DNA of 64,000 nt from Alphaproteobacteria bacterium (GCA_019239415.1 JAFAZW010000061.1:1-64000), one strand, 5' to 3'. Positions 7,463 to 17,257 are shown, numbered from the stretch's first letter. Numbers and translations: made by a program. Notes: a model not told the origin generated them from the sequence alone.

Positions 7463-10357
7463 TCAGAACGAGTAACGGGCTCCCAGGATGAACTGGCGGC
7501 CGCTGTGCGTCAGCACGTTGAGACGGTTGGAGACGTCCACGAACTGGTCGTTGAGTTCGTCGGTGAGGTTGATCATCTCAAGCGTCACCTTCAGGCGGTT
7601 TGTGAAGCTGTAGGAGACCTGCGCGTCGACGTTCGTGGTTGCGTTGGTGCCGTTGTAGCTGTTGCCCTCGGTGCCGGGCACCGCGGTCAGATACTTCGAG
7701 CGGTAGGCCAGCGACACGCGGGCCGACAGCTTCTTGTCCTCGTAATAGAGGGTGGCGTTGGCGGCGTGCTTGGAGAGCCCGACGAGTGGCGCGCGGACGC
7801 TCGTGCTGCCGTCGGCGGCGGTCAGGTATTGGATCTTGGAATCCACAAACGTGTAGTTTGCAAGGACGCCGAAATTCTTGAGGAAACCGGGCAGGAAGAC
7901 GAAGGGCTGCTGGATGTTGACCTCGAATCCCCTGAGCGTGCCGCCCTTCGAATTGATCGGCTGGCTGACGATGAAAGAGTCGGTCGGGCTCGCCGGCGTG
8001 CCGTTGAGCAGCTCCGGCGGAAGGCCGAGGGCGCTGTACGGGACGGTGGTGCTCAGCGTCTGGACGAAGGTGCTGATGTTCTTCTGGAACCCAGAGACCG
8101 CGTAGATCGCGCCCTTCACCGGATACCATTCCAGCGACAGGTCGAAGTTGGTCGATTCGGTCGGGTTCAGCGCCGGATTGCCTGAGCTGAAGGTGCGGTT
8201 GCCGCCTGAGACGTTGAGATTGCCGCCCGGCGTGATCGACGAGATGCCGGCGCGCGCCAGCGTCTTCGCTGCCGCGGCGCGCGCGAGCAGGGTGTCGGTG
8301 ATGTCGACGACGACGTTCGCCGACGGGAGCCACTTGCCATAGGTGCGCGAGGCGGTGACGAGGTTGATCGCCGCGCCCTGGCTCGCATAGCCGGTCGAGA
8401 CCTGATCGGTTTTGACGTAGCGCAGGCCGGCATCGCCGCGGACCGGGAGGCCGAGATGGTTCAGGTTGAACTCGGCCATGCCCCAGACGCCGAGGTCGCT
8501 CTCGCGTACGGTGATAAACGAGCCGCGGGCAGTGGCGTTCTCGATGCCGCCGATCGCGTAGAGCGGGTTCGAGTAGATGCCGTAGAGGTCGATGAACTTC
8601 TGGAGGTCCGGGACGATCCACGCGGTCGGCGTGCCGGTCGGCACGTTGAGGCCGCGGCCGAAGCCCGAAAACAGCGTGGTGCCCGCGGCGACCTGAGCCG
8701 GGGTCAAGGTCTGCACCACCGTCTCGCCCTGGAGGCGGCGGCCTTCAGTCGAATCGTAGGTGAAGCGGCGCCAGTCGACGCCCGCCTTGATCGTCACGGG
8801 CTGCGCGGCCTTCCACTCAAGGAAGCCCTTCGCTGTGGTGAAGGCGTTGTCGACCGTCTGCGGCCGGATGCGGACTTCCGACGTCCCGTTGATGAATGAG
8901 AATGTCGCCGGATTGGTGACGTCGACACCGGGGCGAATGGTCGGAAACCGGGTCGAGAAGTCGTAGAAGAAATTGTTGGTATTGGCCGCGTCGATCGTCA
9001 CCGTCGTCTGGACGGGGTTGGTGAAGGCCGAGCTGGCGTACCCGACCTCGCCGCCGAATTTGAGCGTATCGGTGAACTTGTGGCTGACGCTGCCGGTGAC
9101 CTGGTAGAATTCGGTCTTGAGGATGTCGAAGCGCGACTGGGTCCTCAGATCGACATTGTCGAACGTGCCGCTGATGATGTTATTGTTCGAATCGACCTTG
9201 CCGTCACGGATGACCGTCTGCGGTTTGCCGGTGCCGGAGCGGCTGAAGCTGATCGCCTGGAACTGGGCCTCCCGACGGGTACCCGACAGATTCGAATAGA
9301 GCGCATCGATGGTGAACAGGGTGCGGTCGGTCGGCTGGAACTGGAGCGAGCCCGACGCGCCGAAGCGCTTCTGGAAGATATCGTAGCTGACCAGGCCCGG
9401 GATGCGCGGGTGGTAGAGCGCCGTCGCCGGATCGGCATTGTTGATCTGGGCGATCGAGTAGCCTGGCAAGGTCGAAGTCTTGGCGAAGCCGCCGTTGAAC
9501 CCGCCATAGGTCCACCGCGTGATGTTCGCCCCTTCCTCCTTGAGCTGGCGCTCCTCGTAGGCGACCGAGAGCAGCGCGCCGAAGCGGCCGTCCGGCGTGA
9601 CGGTGCTGACCAGCCCCGAGAGACGCGGCGTCACCTTGCGCTTGAGGTCGTTCCAGCTCCCCTGGACCGAGACGACCTTGGTCGGCTTTTTGTAGTCGAA
9701 CGGCCGTCCGGTCTGGAGGTCCACCGTGCCGCCGAGCGAGCCTTCCTCGATGTCGGCAGTGGCCGTCTTGCGGACGGCGAGGCTGTTGAACAGGTCGGAA
9801 GAGAAGATGTTGAAGTCGAAGCCGCGGCCGCGGTTGACGCCGCCCGAATTGTCGGTGCCCCCGGTAGTACCGATGGCTTCCATCCCGTTGATGCGGACCC
9901 GCGTGTAATCGGGACCGAGGCCGCGCACCGAGATGTTGCGACCTTCGCCGTTCACCCGGCTGATCGCGACGCCCGGGATACGCTGGAGCGACTCGGCGAG
10001 GTTGAGGTCGGGGAATTCGGCGATGTCCTCGGCCTTGATGACATCCATGGTCGCCGTCTCGTTGCGCTTTTGGCTGAGCGCCGAACCAAGGCTGCTGCGA
10101 AAACCGGTGACGACGATCGCCTCTCCCCCGGCCTCGGGAACGTCGCCCGGAGCAGCCGTGACAGGCGCCGCCTGCGGAGCTGCGGGGGAGGCTGGCGGCT
10201 GGTCGGTCGTGGCGGGACTGCCGGGGACGCGCGAGGCCTTCTCCTCGTTCGTGTTCGGCGACGTTTGCGCATGGGCGACCGGCGCAACCGCAAGCGCCGC
10301 GACGGCGGTGGAAACGGTCAGCGCGAACCTGAAACCGGTAACGCCAGCAAAGGCCAT
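7463..10357 (-). CDS. TonB-dependent outer-membrane receptor
   Basis: Encodes 964 residues: a signal peptide ending near AHAQ (~31), a low-complexity Pro/Ala linker, a TonB box-like region EAIVVTGFRSS, a plug domain (about 90-220, with IPGVAISRVNGEGRNISVRGLGPDYTRVRINGM) and a 22-strand-type barrel ending in Phe (ILGARYSF). This matches the large Xanthomonas/Caulobacter-type receptor class (TIGR01782-like) that imports oligosaccharides. ATG 10357 is chosen because GAGGGGA lies eight bases upstream. It is divergent from the MFS gene across a 296-base control region and probably brings the substrate of the neighbouring exported enzymes into the periplasm. The substrate is inferred from context only. 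Confidence 0.93.
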   Translation of the reverse strand: MAFAGVTGFRFALTVSTAVAALAVAPVAHAQTSPNTNEEKASRVPGSPATTDQPPASPAAPQAAPVTAAPGDVPEAGGEAIVVTGFRSSLGSALSQKRNETATMDVIKAEDIAEFPDLNLAESLQRIPGVAISRVNGEGRNISVRGLGPDYTRVRINGMEAIGTTGGTDNSGGVNRGRGFDFNIFSSDLFNSLAVRKTATADIEEGSLGGTVDLQTGRPFDYKKPTKVVSVQGSWNDLKRKVTPRLSGLVSTVTPDGRFGALLSVAYEERQLKEEGANITRWTYGGFNGGFAKTSTLPGYSIAQINNADPATALYHPRIPGLVSYDIFQKRFGASGSLQFQPTDRTLFTIDALYSNLSGTRREAQFQAISFSRSGTGKPQTVIRDGKVDSNNNIISGTFDNVDLRTQSRFDILKTEFYQVTGSVSHKFTDTLKFGGEVGYASSAFTNPVQTTVTIDAANTNNFFYDFSTRFPTIRPGVDVTNPATFSFINGTSEVRIRPQTVDNAFTTAKGFLEWKAAQPVTIKAGVDWRRFTYDSTEGRRLQGETVVQTLTPAQVAAGTTLFSGFGRGLNVPTGTPTAWIVPDLQKFIDLYGIYSNPLYAIGGIENATARGSFITVRESDLGVWGMAEFNLNHLGLPVRGDAGLRYVKTDQVSTGYASQGAAINLVTASRTYGKWLPSANVVVDITDTLLARAAAAKTLARAGISSITPGGNLNVSGGNRTFSSGNPALNPTESTNFDLSLEWYPVKGAIYAVSGFQKNISTFVQTLSTTVPYSALGLPPELLNGTPASPTDSFIVSQPINSKGGTLRGFEVNIQQPFVFLPGFLKNFGVLANYTFVDSKIQYLTAADGSTSVRAPLVGLSKHAANATLYYEDKKLSARVSLAYRSKYLTAVPGTEGNSYNGTNATTNVDAQVSYSFTNRLKVTLEMINLTDELNDQFVDVSNRLNVLTHSGRQFILGARYSF

Positions 10358-10466
10358 CAGACTTCCCCTCATTCGGCGTCTCGTGCGCCGCATCGGTTGG
10401 CCCGGCTCCCACGACGCCGGACAAGGACAGCTTCCGTTACCCGCCGCCGCTTCGCCAAAGCCAATC

Positions 10467-10481
10467 TCAATCGGGCATTGA
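10467..10481. promoter_or_regulatory. Candidate operator in the TonB receptor/MFS divergent region
   Basis: TCAAT-N5-ATTGA forms a perfect 5-bp dyad in the 296-base gap between the divergent receptor and transporter genes. It extends into ATTGATC, the same TTGATC half-site found in the dyad before kdgD (17258-17286). The LysR gene of this module is the likely binder, but this is not shown. Nothing else with clear structure is seen in the gap. Confidence 0.35.
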
Positions 10482-10653
10482 TCGTTGCGGTTCGCGCACC
10501 GATCACCGGCGGCTTTCCGGCGCCTTCCCGCGCGCGCGTGCCCATCGAGCCAAGAGCCGACTGGATCATGCCGCTTTTCGGCTTGGACGCCCGCGCCGCG
10601 CCCCTCTAATCGTCCCCGCCCAGACCAGCCGGCAGAGGATGGCGAGGAGAGCA

Positions 10654-11967
10654 ATGGCGGCCGCTGAGCAACCGACGCGCGTGCGCCACCGCATCATAGC
10701 GCTCATCTTCCTCATCACGTCGATCAACTATGCCGACCGGGCGACCTTCTCGATCGCCGGCAACGCCGCCTCGCACGAGCTCGGCTTGTCCGCGGTCCAG
10801 ACCGGCTTCATCCTCTCTGCCTTCGCCTGGGCCTATGTGCTCGCGCAGATTCCGGGCGGTGCCCTGCTGGACCGGTTCGGGACCAAGCGAATCTACGTCG
10901 GCGCGATCCTGTTGTGGTCGCTGTGCACGGCGTTGCAGGGCGTCCCGGGCCTCGTCGCCGGCGGCACCGCGGTCGCGACCTTGTTCGCGCTGCGCTTCCT
11001 GGTCGGACTCGCCGAGGGTCCCTCCTTCCCCGGCAATGCACGCCTCGTCGCCGCCTGGTTCCCGGGCCCGGAGCGGGGAACCGCCGCGGCAATCTTCAAC
11101 TCGGCTCAATATTTCTCGATCGTCGCCTTCGCGCCGCTGATGGGCTGGCTCGTCCACGCCTTCGGCTGGCGGAGCATCTTCTGGGCGATGGGGGCGCTGG
11201 GCCTCGCCGCCGCGGCGAGCTTCGCCGCCTTCATTCACAGCCCGCTTCGCCACCCGTCGATCAATTCAGCCGAGCTGCGCCATATCGAGGAGGGCGGCGG
11301 CCTGGTCGGGATCGAGGAGAGGGTCGAAGCGAAGCAGCGCACCTTCACCTGGCCGAACCTTCGGCAGCTTCTCTCGAGCCGGATGATGGTCGGCATCTAC
11401 CTCGCCCAATATGCGATCAACGTGCTCACCTATTTCTTCGTCACCTGGTTTCCGATCTATCTGGTGAAGGAACGCGGCCTCACCATCGTCCAGGCCGGTT
11501 TCGCGGCCGCCGTCCCTGCCCTGTTCGGCTTCGCGGGCGGCCTCGTCGGCGGCTTCGCCTCGGACCTGATCCTCAAGCGGACGGGGTCGCTCGACGTCGC
11601 CCGCAAGGCGCCGATCGTCGCCGGCATGCTGCTCGCCACCCTGATCATCGGCTGCGTGTTCGTGCAGGCGCAATGGCTGGTCATCGCGCTGATGGCGCTC
11701 GCCTTCTTCGGCAAGGGCGTAGGCTCGCTCGGCTGGGCGGTGATGGCCGACGTCTCGCCGAAGGAGCTGGCGGGCCTCGCGGGCGGCGTCTTCAACACCT
11801 TCGGCAACGTCGCCGGCATCGTCGCGCCGATCGTCGTCGGCTACATCGTCGGCGCCACGGGATCGTTCGACCTGGCCCTGGTCTTCGTCGGCGGCCACTG
11901 CCTGCTGACCATCTTCGCCTTCCTCGTCATCGTCGGGCCGATCCGCCGGCTGGAGCTCACGTCATGA
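10654..11967 (+). CDS. MFS transporter, hexuronate/glucarate-type (ACS family)
   Basis: Inner-membrane carrier of 437 residues with 12 predicted helices. The N-terminus (ITSINYADRATFSIAG) and the loop GGALLDRFGTKRIYVGAI are typical of the anion:cation symporter branch of MFS that takes up hexuronates, glucarate or galactonate. I choose ATG 10654 over 10639 because GAGGAGAG lies five bases before it. Its stop overlaps the start of the next gene (ATGA), so transporter and exported enzyme form an operon. Placed with KdgD, it probably imports the aldarate or uronate released in the periplasm. Exact substrate unknown. Confidence 0.85.
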   Translation: MAAAEQPTRVRHRIIALIFLITSINYADRATFSIAGNAASHELGLSAVQTGFILSAFAWAYVLAQIPGGALLDRFGTKRIYVGAILLWSLCTALQGVPGLVAGGTAVATLFALRFLVGLAEGPSFPGNARLVAAWFPGPERGTAAAIFNSAQYFSIVAFAPLMGWLVHAFGWRSIFWAMGALGLAAAASFAAFIHSPLRHPSINSAELRHIEEGGGLVGIEERVEAKQRTFTWPNLRQLLSSRMMVGIYLAQYAINVLTYFFVTWFPIYLVKERGLTIVQAGFAAAVPALFGFAGGLVGGFASDLILKRTGSLDVARKAPIVAGMLLATLIIGCVFVQAQWLVIALMALAFFGKGVGSLGWAVMADVSPKELAGLAGGVFNTFGNVAGIVAPIVVGYIVGATGSFDLALVFVGGHCLLTIFAFLVIVGPIRRLELTS

Positions 11968-13787
11968 TCGTCGATCGCCGCGCCTTCCTCGCCGGTACTG
12001 CCTTGGCCGCGACTGTTCCCGCCGCCGCCGCGGGCCCGCGCGCCGACCTCCGCATCGCGACGCCGACGGCGCCGCCGCGCTGGGCGGTGCTCGAACGCAG
12101 GCTTCTGCAGGCGAACGCCGAGGCGTGCGAGGCCTTCTACCGCACCTATGTCGATTCTCGCGACTGGCTGAAGGTGTTCGCGCGCTGGGGCGCCAATGAC
12201 GGCCCCGACGATGCCGCCGAATTCACGAACGACTGGATGATCCTGCACGCGCTCGGCGGCTCGGACCGGCTGCTCGATCTCAGCCGGCGCTATTACGAAG
12301 GCCATATCCGCCAGTACACCGCCGCTCGCACGCGGGACGTCCCGGCCGCGCGACAGGGCATGTATTTCCGCGAATTCCCGGTCCAGATGGACTGGCAGCA
12401 CAATTCCGAAGGGCTCACCACCTTCAACGTCTTCGGCCTCAGCGAGCCGCGAGACCCGAAGCTGCTCGAGCGCACCCGCCGCTTCGCCGATTTCTACACC
12501 GGCCGGGACCCGACGGCGCCGAACTACGACCCGGCCCGCCGGATCATCCGCAGCGTCCTCAATGGCAGCCGCGGTCCGATGCTGCGCGAGGCGACGCCGG
12601 TGGACTGGGCGGGCGATCCGTTCGACCCCCGCCCCTTCCACATGGAGCATGGCGAGACGACCTACGAGCAGACGCTCGGCCATTATGCCGAATATGGTCA
12701 TGTCGCCGGCGACAACCCGCTCAACCTCCAGGCGACCACGCTCGGCCTCAACGCCTATGCGCTCGGCGGCGAGGAAAGGTACCGCCACTGGGCGCTCGAT
12801 TATCTCGGCGCCTGGGCCGAGCGCGCCCATGCCAATGGTGGGATCGTGCCGAGCTATGTCGGCCTCGACGGCAAGGTCGGCGCGGACTGGTGGCGCGGCG
12901 TCTACGGCTGGGGCTTCTCGCCGGTCGTCCCGCAGACCGGCAAGCGCGAAGATCGCAACCGCGTCCCGCGCTCGATCACCGCCTTCTACAACGCGCTCCT
13001 GCTGAGCGGCGACATGGGCTTCATCCACCTCTGGCGCGAGCAGAACCGGCGCATCAACGCCGCAGCGAAGACCGTGAACGGCGTCCCTTCCGCCCCGACC
13101 ATGTACGGCGCGAACGGCTGGTACGGTTTCAAGCCAGGTCCCTACCGCACCAGCGGCTTCGAGATCTGGTACGCGACACAGGCGCGCGAGGATCGCGAGG
13201 CGGCGGGAGACCATCCTTGGCTCGCCTTCCTCGAAGGCCGCAATTCCGGCTATCCCGAGGCGGCGATCGAGGCGGACTTCCGGCACATCGCCGACCGGGT
13301 GGCGGCGCGCGAGGCGGACCGCACGACGCCCGAGACGCGGCTTGCCGACTGGCCGCTCGACATCAACCCGGCGAGCGCCAACGCCCTCGTCCAGCTGATG
13401 ACCGGCGGGCTCCACGTCGCGCGGCCGCCCTGGTCGCCGACCAGCCCCGCGCAGGGCGGGGTGCCGCTCCATTGCCGCCTCCGCTATTTCGACGCCGACC
13501 GCCGGCGGGCGGGGGTACCGGAAGATATCGCCGCCCTCGTCCACAGCCTCGGCGACCGCGAGACCGAAGTGACGCTGGTGAACCTCGGACGCCAGCCGCG
13601 CACGGTCATCGTCCAGGGCGGCTCCTGGGGCGAGCACCGCATCGACAGCGTGACCATGAACGGCGAAACCCGCCGCATCGCTGGCCGCCACTTCGGAGTG
13701 CGTATCGAGCCGGGGTGCGGGGCGCGCCTCACCCTCGCAATGACGCGCTACGTCAACCGGCCTTCGCTGGCCTTTCCCTGGGCCTAG
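11964..13787 (+). CDS. Tat-exported protein of unknown function, probable alpha/alpha-toroid enzyme
   Basis: Encodes 607 residues. The N-terminus carries DRRAFLAG followed by a hydrophobic stretch and AAAAG, a twin-arginine signal. The mature part is helix-rich and full of aromatic residues, e.g. MYFREFPVQMDWQHNSEG, GHYAEYGHVAGDNPLN and WWRGVYGWGFSPVVPQ. This spacing is reminiscent of six-hairpin glycosidases and polysaccharide lyases. The last ~120 residues look like a beta-sandwich. I do not recognise the family. The ATG overlaps the MFS stop (ATGA), and the 3' end overlaps the convergent esterase gene by 4 bases. Context (TonB receptor, uronate-type transporter, KdgD) suggests it acts on a uronate-containing glycan in the periplasm; this is inference. 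Confidence 0.75.
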   Translation: MIVDRRAFLAGTALAATVPAAAAGPRADLRIATPTAPPRWAVLERRLLQANAEACEAFYRTYVDSRDWLKVFARWGANDGPDDAAEFTNDWMILHALGGSDRLLDLSRRYYEGHIRQYTAARTRDVPAARQGMYFREFPVQMDWQHNSEGLTTFNVFGLSEPRDPKLLERTRRFADFYTGRDPTAPNYDPARRIIRSVLNGSRGPMLREATPVDWAGDPFDPRPFHMEHGETTYEQTLGHYAEYGHVAGDNPLNLQATTLGLNAYALGGEERYRHWALDYLGAWAERAHANGGIVPSYVGLDGKVGADWWRGVYGWGFSPVVPQTGKREDRNRVPRSITAFYNALLLSGDMGFIHLWREQNRRINAAAKTVNGVPSAPTMYGANGWYGFKPGPYRTSGFEIWYATQAREDREAAGDHPWLAFLEGRNSGYPEAAIEADFRHIADRVAAREADRTTPETRLADWPLDINPASANALVQLMTGGLHVARPPWSPTSPAQGGVPLHCRLRYFDADRRRAGVPEDIAALVHSLGDRETEVTLVNLGRQPRTVIVQGGSWGEHRIDSVTMNGETRRIAGRHFGVRIEPGCGARLTLAMTRYVNRPSLAFPWA

Positions 13788-15328
13788 CCGCCGGGCTTCA
13801 CGTAGGGAGCCACCTCGAACAGCAACCTCTCCTCCCGCCGCGGATCGAATTCGATGCGGCACGTTCGGTCGAAGATCATGGTTGCGCGCCGCTCCAGGCC
13901 ATAATGCGGCCAGTGCGGGAGCGCGCGCGTATTGGGATCGCCCGTGCGGGCCAAGGCGATGAACGCGTCGGCCACCTTGCCGGCGAGGGCGCTTGCGTCG
14001 GCGCCGTTGCCGGTGCGGGCGCCGGGTTGACCGGTGTTGTCGAAGACGAGCGGGATATCGAGGGTGTGGAACGCGCCGAGCACCCCGCCGGCCTCGGGCG
14101 ACGGGAAATCGAGCTGGTACATCCACGTCGGCGCGCCGATCTTCGCCCGCTCCTGCGCCTGGATGAGGTGCCCTGGCCAAGAGCGCGAGGCGGTGGAAGC
14201 GGCGAGCAGGATCTCGCCGGGCGTCCGGTTCGGATAGAGCTGGCGGTAGCGCGCGATCACGTAATCGGGCGCGAGATCGCGCACCATTTCCTTCGCGAGG
14301 CGGGCGGGGAGGTTCTCCCAGGTCGTATCGCCCCTCTTCAGCGTCTCCCCGATCCAGGCGCCGGTCTCGTCGTGGGTGTTGCCGATGACGAGCGGGATGT
14401 GCGCGGCTTCGCGTGGCGCGTCCGGATAGAAGGGATGGCGGGTCAGCACGACGTGGTCGAGCGTCGAGACGAAGCTGATCTCACCCTTGCCCTCGATCGG
14501 GTCGGTCATGGCCATGGCCGCCACGAGCCGCTCTATCGGCAGCGCGGCAAGTTCGCGCGCCGACGTGGCGCCGGCCTTTGCCATCCACGCCCGGGCCCGT
14601 TCGGTGGCGTGGAGCGGGCCGGCGGCGGTGACGTGCTGGCCGCTCATCGTGGCTGCGGCGTGGAAAAGCGGCCGCGCCTCCGCCATCGCCATCAGGGTGA
14701 CCACCTTGGCCCCGCCGCCGGACTGGCCGAAGATCATAACGCGCGACGGATCGCCGCCGAAGTTGGCGATGCTGTCGCGCACCCACTGAAGCGCGAGGAC
14801 GATGTCGAGATTGCCGACATTGCCCGATTCGGCGGGGCCGCCGAGTTGGGCGAGATAGGCGTAACCCAGCCCGGCGAGGCGGTGGTTGAGGGTCACGACG
14901 ACGACGTCGCCGCGCCGCGCGAGGTTCGCCCCATCGTAGAGCGGGTCGGAGCCCGATCCGTGTGAGTGGGCGCCGCCGTGGAGATAGACCATTACCGGCC
15001 GCCGTCCGGCATCGAGGGCGGGGGTCCAGACGTTGAGGAAGAGGCAGTCTTCGGAGGTCCGCTCCTCCGGCCTGGTCTGCGGCGCCGCGGGGCCGTAGCG
15101 GGTCGCGTCGGCGACGGCCATCCAGGGCCGAGGGGGCAGCGCGCGCTGGAAGCGGCGCGGAGCAGTGTCGGCGCCGTAACGAATGCCGCGGAAGAGGAGG
15201 ACACCGCGCTCGCGAAGGCCGCGCACGCGGCCGTAGCGTGTCGCCGCGACGGGATCGCCGGCGGGAGGCGCCGCGGCGAGCAACGGGGCGACCGCGAGGC
15301 CGCCGAGCACCGTGCGCCGGTCGATCAT
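13784..15328 (-). CDS. Tat-exported type-B carboxylesterase
   Basis: Encodes 514 residues of the carboxylesterase/lipase alpha-beta hydrolase family. A Tat signal (DRRTVLGG plus hydrophobic stretch) sends it to the periplasm. Visible motifs are FRGIRYG near the N-terminus, SEDCLFLNVWTP, oxyanion-hole HGGAHSHGS, the nucleophile elbow FGQSGGGA, an acidic residue in GNTHDETGAW and the catalytic His in GAFHTLDIPLVF. Length fits the family. Its start overlaps the stop of the lysR gene (ATGA), so it lies in the kdgD-lysR-esterase operon. A role in removing ester groups from the imported glycan is likely from context; the natural ester is unknown. Confidence 0.88.
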   Translation of the reverse strand: MIDRRTVLGGLAVAPLLAAAPPAGDPVAATRYGRVRGLRERGVLLFRGIRYGADTAPRRFQRALPPRPWMAVADATRYGPAAPQTRPEERTSEDCLFLNVWTPALDAGRRPVMVYLHGGAHSHGSGSDPLYDGANLARRGDVVVVTLNHRLAGLGYAYLAQLGGPAESGNVGNLDIVLALQWVRDSIANFGGDPSRVMIFGQSGGGAKVVTLMAMAEARPLFHAAATMSGQHVTAAGPLHATERARAWMAKAGATSARELAALPIERLVAAMAMTDPIEGKGEISFVSTLDHVVLTRHPFYPDAPREAAHIPLVIGNTHDETGAWIGETLKRGDTTWENLPARLAKEMVRDLAPDYVIARYRQLYPNRTPGEILLAASTASRSWPGHLIQAQERAKIGAPTWMYQLDFPSPEAGGVLGAFHTLDIPLVFDNTGQPGARTGNGADASALAGKVADAFIALARTGDPNTRALPHWPHYGLERRATMIFDRTCRIEFDPRREERLLFEVAPYVKPGG

Positions 15329-16218
15329 TGCGCCGCGATCTCGGCGCAGAGGCGGCGCATGCTTTCCAGGGCCGGGTTGGCGTTGTCGCGCCGCCAGGCG
15401 ACGTGCATCTCCACCGGATTCTCCGGGTTCGTCACGAGCCGGCGGAACTGGACGTCCTGGAAGTGCAGCCCCGAGGCCGATTCCGGGACGATCGCGGCGC
15501 CGATACCGGCACGGACCAGACCGAGCATCGAATGGATCTGCGCGACGTGCTGGACGTAGACGGGCGCGGCGCCGGCGTCGTCGAACAGCCGGACGAGCAT
15601 GTCGTGGAAATAGCCGGCGCCCTGGCGCGCATACATGATCAGCGGCTGGCCGTCGAAATCCTCCGAACGGAAGGTCGGCTGCCCCTGGCGCGGATCGCCG
15701 GGCGGAAGCGCGACTAGGAGGGGCTCGGCGAGCACGCTCTTCGTCTCGAATTCCTGCCGGTCGACCGGCGGCCGCACGAAGGCGATGTCGATGAGGCCGG
15801 TGAGCAGCGCCTCGACCTGATCGGTGGTGACCATCTCCTTGAGCTCCACCTCGATATTGGGGAGCGAGGCGCGCGCCTGGGCAACGATTTGGGGAATGAG
15901 GCTGTAGCCGGAGACCGCGGTGAAGCCGATCGCGATCCGCCCGGCGTCGCCGTGCGCGACGCGGCGGGCGGAGAGCGCGGCGCTTTCCGCAAGACGCACG
16001 ATGCGCCGCGCCTCGATGAGGAATACGCGGCCGGCGGGGGTGAGCGAGACGGTGCGGCTGGTCCGCTCGAGCAGGGTCAGGCCGAGAATGCGCTCGAGGA
16101 GTTGGATCTGCCGGCTGAGCGGCGACTGGGTCATGTTGAGGCGCTGCGCCGCGCGGCCGAAATGGAGTTCCTCGGCCGCCGCGACGAAGCAGCGGAGCTG
16201 GCTCAGCTCGAACATCAT
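15325..16218 (-). CDS. LysR-family transcriptional regulator of the glycan/uronate module
   Basis: Encodes 297 residues: a winged helix-turn-helix (about 1-65, FGRAAQRLNMTQSPLSRQI) and a LysR substrate-binding domain (about 90-295, DIAFVRPP, IGAAIVPES). It lies between kdgD (18 bases upstream) and the esterase (4-base overlap), so it is produced with the genes it probably controls. Two Met codons start the frame; 16218 is used, 16215 is equally possible. Candidate binding sites sharing TTGATC lie at 10467-10481 and 17258-17286. The inducer is likely a uronate or aldarate intermediate (inference). Confidence 0.9.
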   Translation of the reverse strand: MMFELSQLRCFVAAAEELHFGRAAQRLNMTQSPLSRQIQLLERILGLTLLERTSRTVSLTPAGRVFLIEARRIVRLAESAALSARRVAHGDAGRIAIGFTAVSGYSLIPQIVAQARASLPNIEVELKEMVTTDQVEALLTGLIDIAFVRPPVDRQEFETKSVLAEPLLVALPPGDPRQGQPTFRSEDFDGQPLIMYARQGAGYFHDMLVRLFDDAGAAPVYVQHVAQIHSMLGLVRAGIGAAIVPESASGLHFQDVQFRRLVTNPENPVEMHVAWRRDNANPALESMRRLCAEIAAQ

Positions 16219-16236
16219 GGGCGCGCCATAGGCCGT

Positions 16237-17175
16237 TCAGGCCGCGGCGGCGAGTTCCCCGGGCGACGCCCGTTCGATGAGAAGCCGGAGCTCCTCATGC
16301 TCCTCCGCGGTGAGGTCGACGAGCGGGGCGCGCACCGGACCCGGATCGCGTCCGACCAGCCGGCAGCCGGCCTTGATGATCGAGACCGCATAGCCACGTC
16401 CGCAGTCGCGCAGCGCGATGTAGGGTAGGACGAAGTCCTGGAGCCGCTTCAGCACCTCCTCGTTCCGGCCGGCGCGTACGGCCCGATAGAAGCCCAGCGC
16501 CCATTCCGGCATGAAGTTGAAGATCGCCGATGAGTAGGTGGTCACGCCCATCGTCAGATAGGGCGTCGCGAAGGTTTCGGCCGTCGGAAGCCCGCCCACA
16601 TAGGTGAGGCGGTCACCCATGCGCGCGTGGATGCGCGTCATCAGCTCGATATCGCCCACTCCGTCCTTGTAGCCCACGAGGTTCGGGTTGCGCTCGCACA
16701 GCCGGGCGAGCGTGTCGTCGCGGACGATCGCGTTGTCGCGGTTGTAGACGATGACGCCAAGCCCCGTGGCGCGGCAGACGGCCTCGATGTGCCGCTCCAG
16801 CCCTTCCTGGCTCGGCTGCACGAGATAGGGCGGGAGAAGAAGGAGTCCGTCCGCTCCGGCGGCCTCCACGCCGCGCGCGATATCGACGGCAATCGCGGTG
16901 CCGTAGCCGCAGCCGGCGACGACCGGAACGCGGCCGGCAACTTCCCGCACCGCAGCCGCCACGACCGCGGCGACCTCACCTGGCGTCAGCGAGAAGAACT
17001 CGCCGGTCCCCCCGGCTGGGAACAGCCCGCTCAACTCATGATCGAGCATCCATGCGCAATGCGCGCGGTAAGTGTCTTCGCGAAACGCCCCCTGGACGTC
17101 GAAATGGGTGACCGGAAAGGAGAGGAGCCCGCCGCCGAGGCTTCGCGCCATGTCTGTCGGATCCCACCTGCTCAC
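16237..17175 (-). CDS. kdgD: 5-dehydro-4-deoxyglucarate dehydratase
   Basis: Encodes 312 residues of the dihydrodipicolinate synthase/N-acetylneuraminate lyase superfamily. It converts 5-dehydro-4-deoxy-D-glucarate to 2,5-dioxopentanoate, CO2 and water in oxidative uronate or aldarate catabolism. KdgD-type marks are [34 protein letters not shown] with the catalytic Tyr, and the Schiff-base Lys in VGYKDGVGD. The GTG at 17175 is chosen because AGGAGG lies six bases upstream; an ATG at 17151 is less well placed. First gene of the kdgD-lysR-esterase operon. The downstream semialdehyde dehydrogenase and upstream dehydratases are not in the module, so they must be encoded elsewhere. Confidence 0.92.
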   Translation of the reverse strand: MSRWDPTDMARSLGGGLLSFPVTHFDVQGAFREDTYRAHCAWMLDHELSGLFPAGGTGEFFSLTPGEVAAVVAAAVREVAGRVPVVAGCGYGTAIAVDIARGVEAAGADGLLLLPPYLVQPSQEGLERHIEAVCRATGLGVIVYNRDNAIVRDDTLARLCERNPNLVGYKDGVGDIELMTRIHARMGDRLTYVGGLPTAETFATPYLTMGVTTYSSAIFNFMPEWALGFYRAVRAGRNEEVLKRLQDFVLPYIALRDCGRGYAVSIIKAGCRLVGRDPGPVRAPLVDLTAEEHEELRLLIERASPGELAAAA

Positions 17176-17257
17176 ACTTATCCTCCTTGCGCCCGTCACC
17201 TGAGCGTCGACGCTTCTTAGGACGGAGCGGTGCCGGAGGGCCAAGCTAAAGGGGCAA

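Noticed and set aside
9080-10609. Open frame of about 510 codons on the plus strand opposite the TonB receptor
   Set aside because: Low-complexity Arg/Asp/Glu-rich translation with no motifs; the minus strand encodes a complete receptor with signal peptide, plug and terminal Phe.
11841-14180. Minus-strand frame of about 780 codons across the Tat protein gene
   Set aside because: Runs antisense through two real genes and lacks a ribosome site; composition is typical of GC-driven spurious frames.
12890-14965. Plus-strand frame of about 690 codons through the Tat protein and into the antisense of the esterase
   Set aside because: Out of frame with the Tat protein gene and Arg/Pro-rich throughout, while the overlapping frames carry recognisable signals and motifs.
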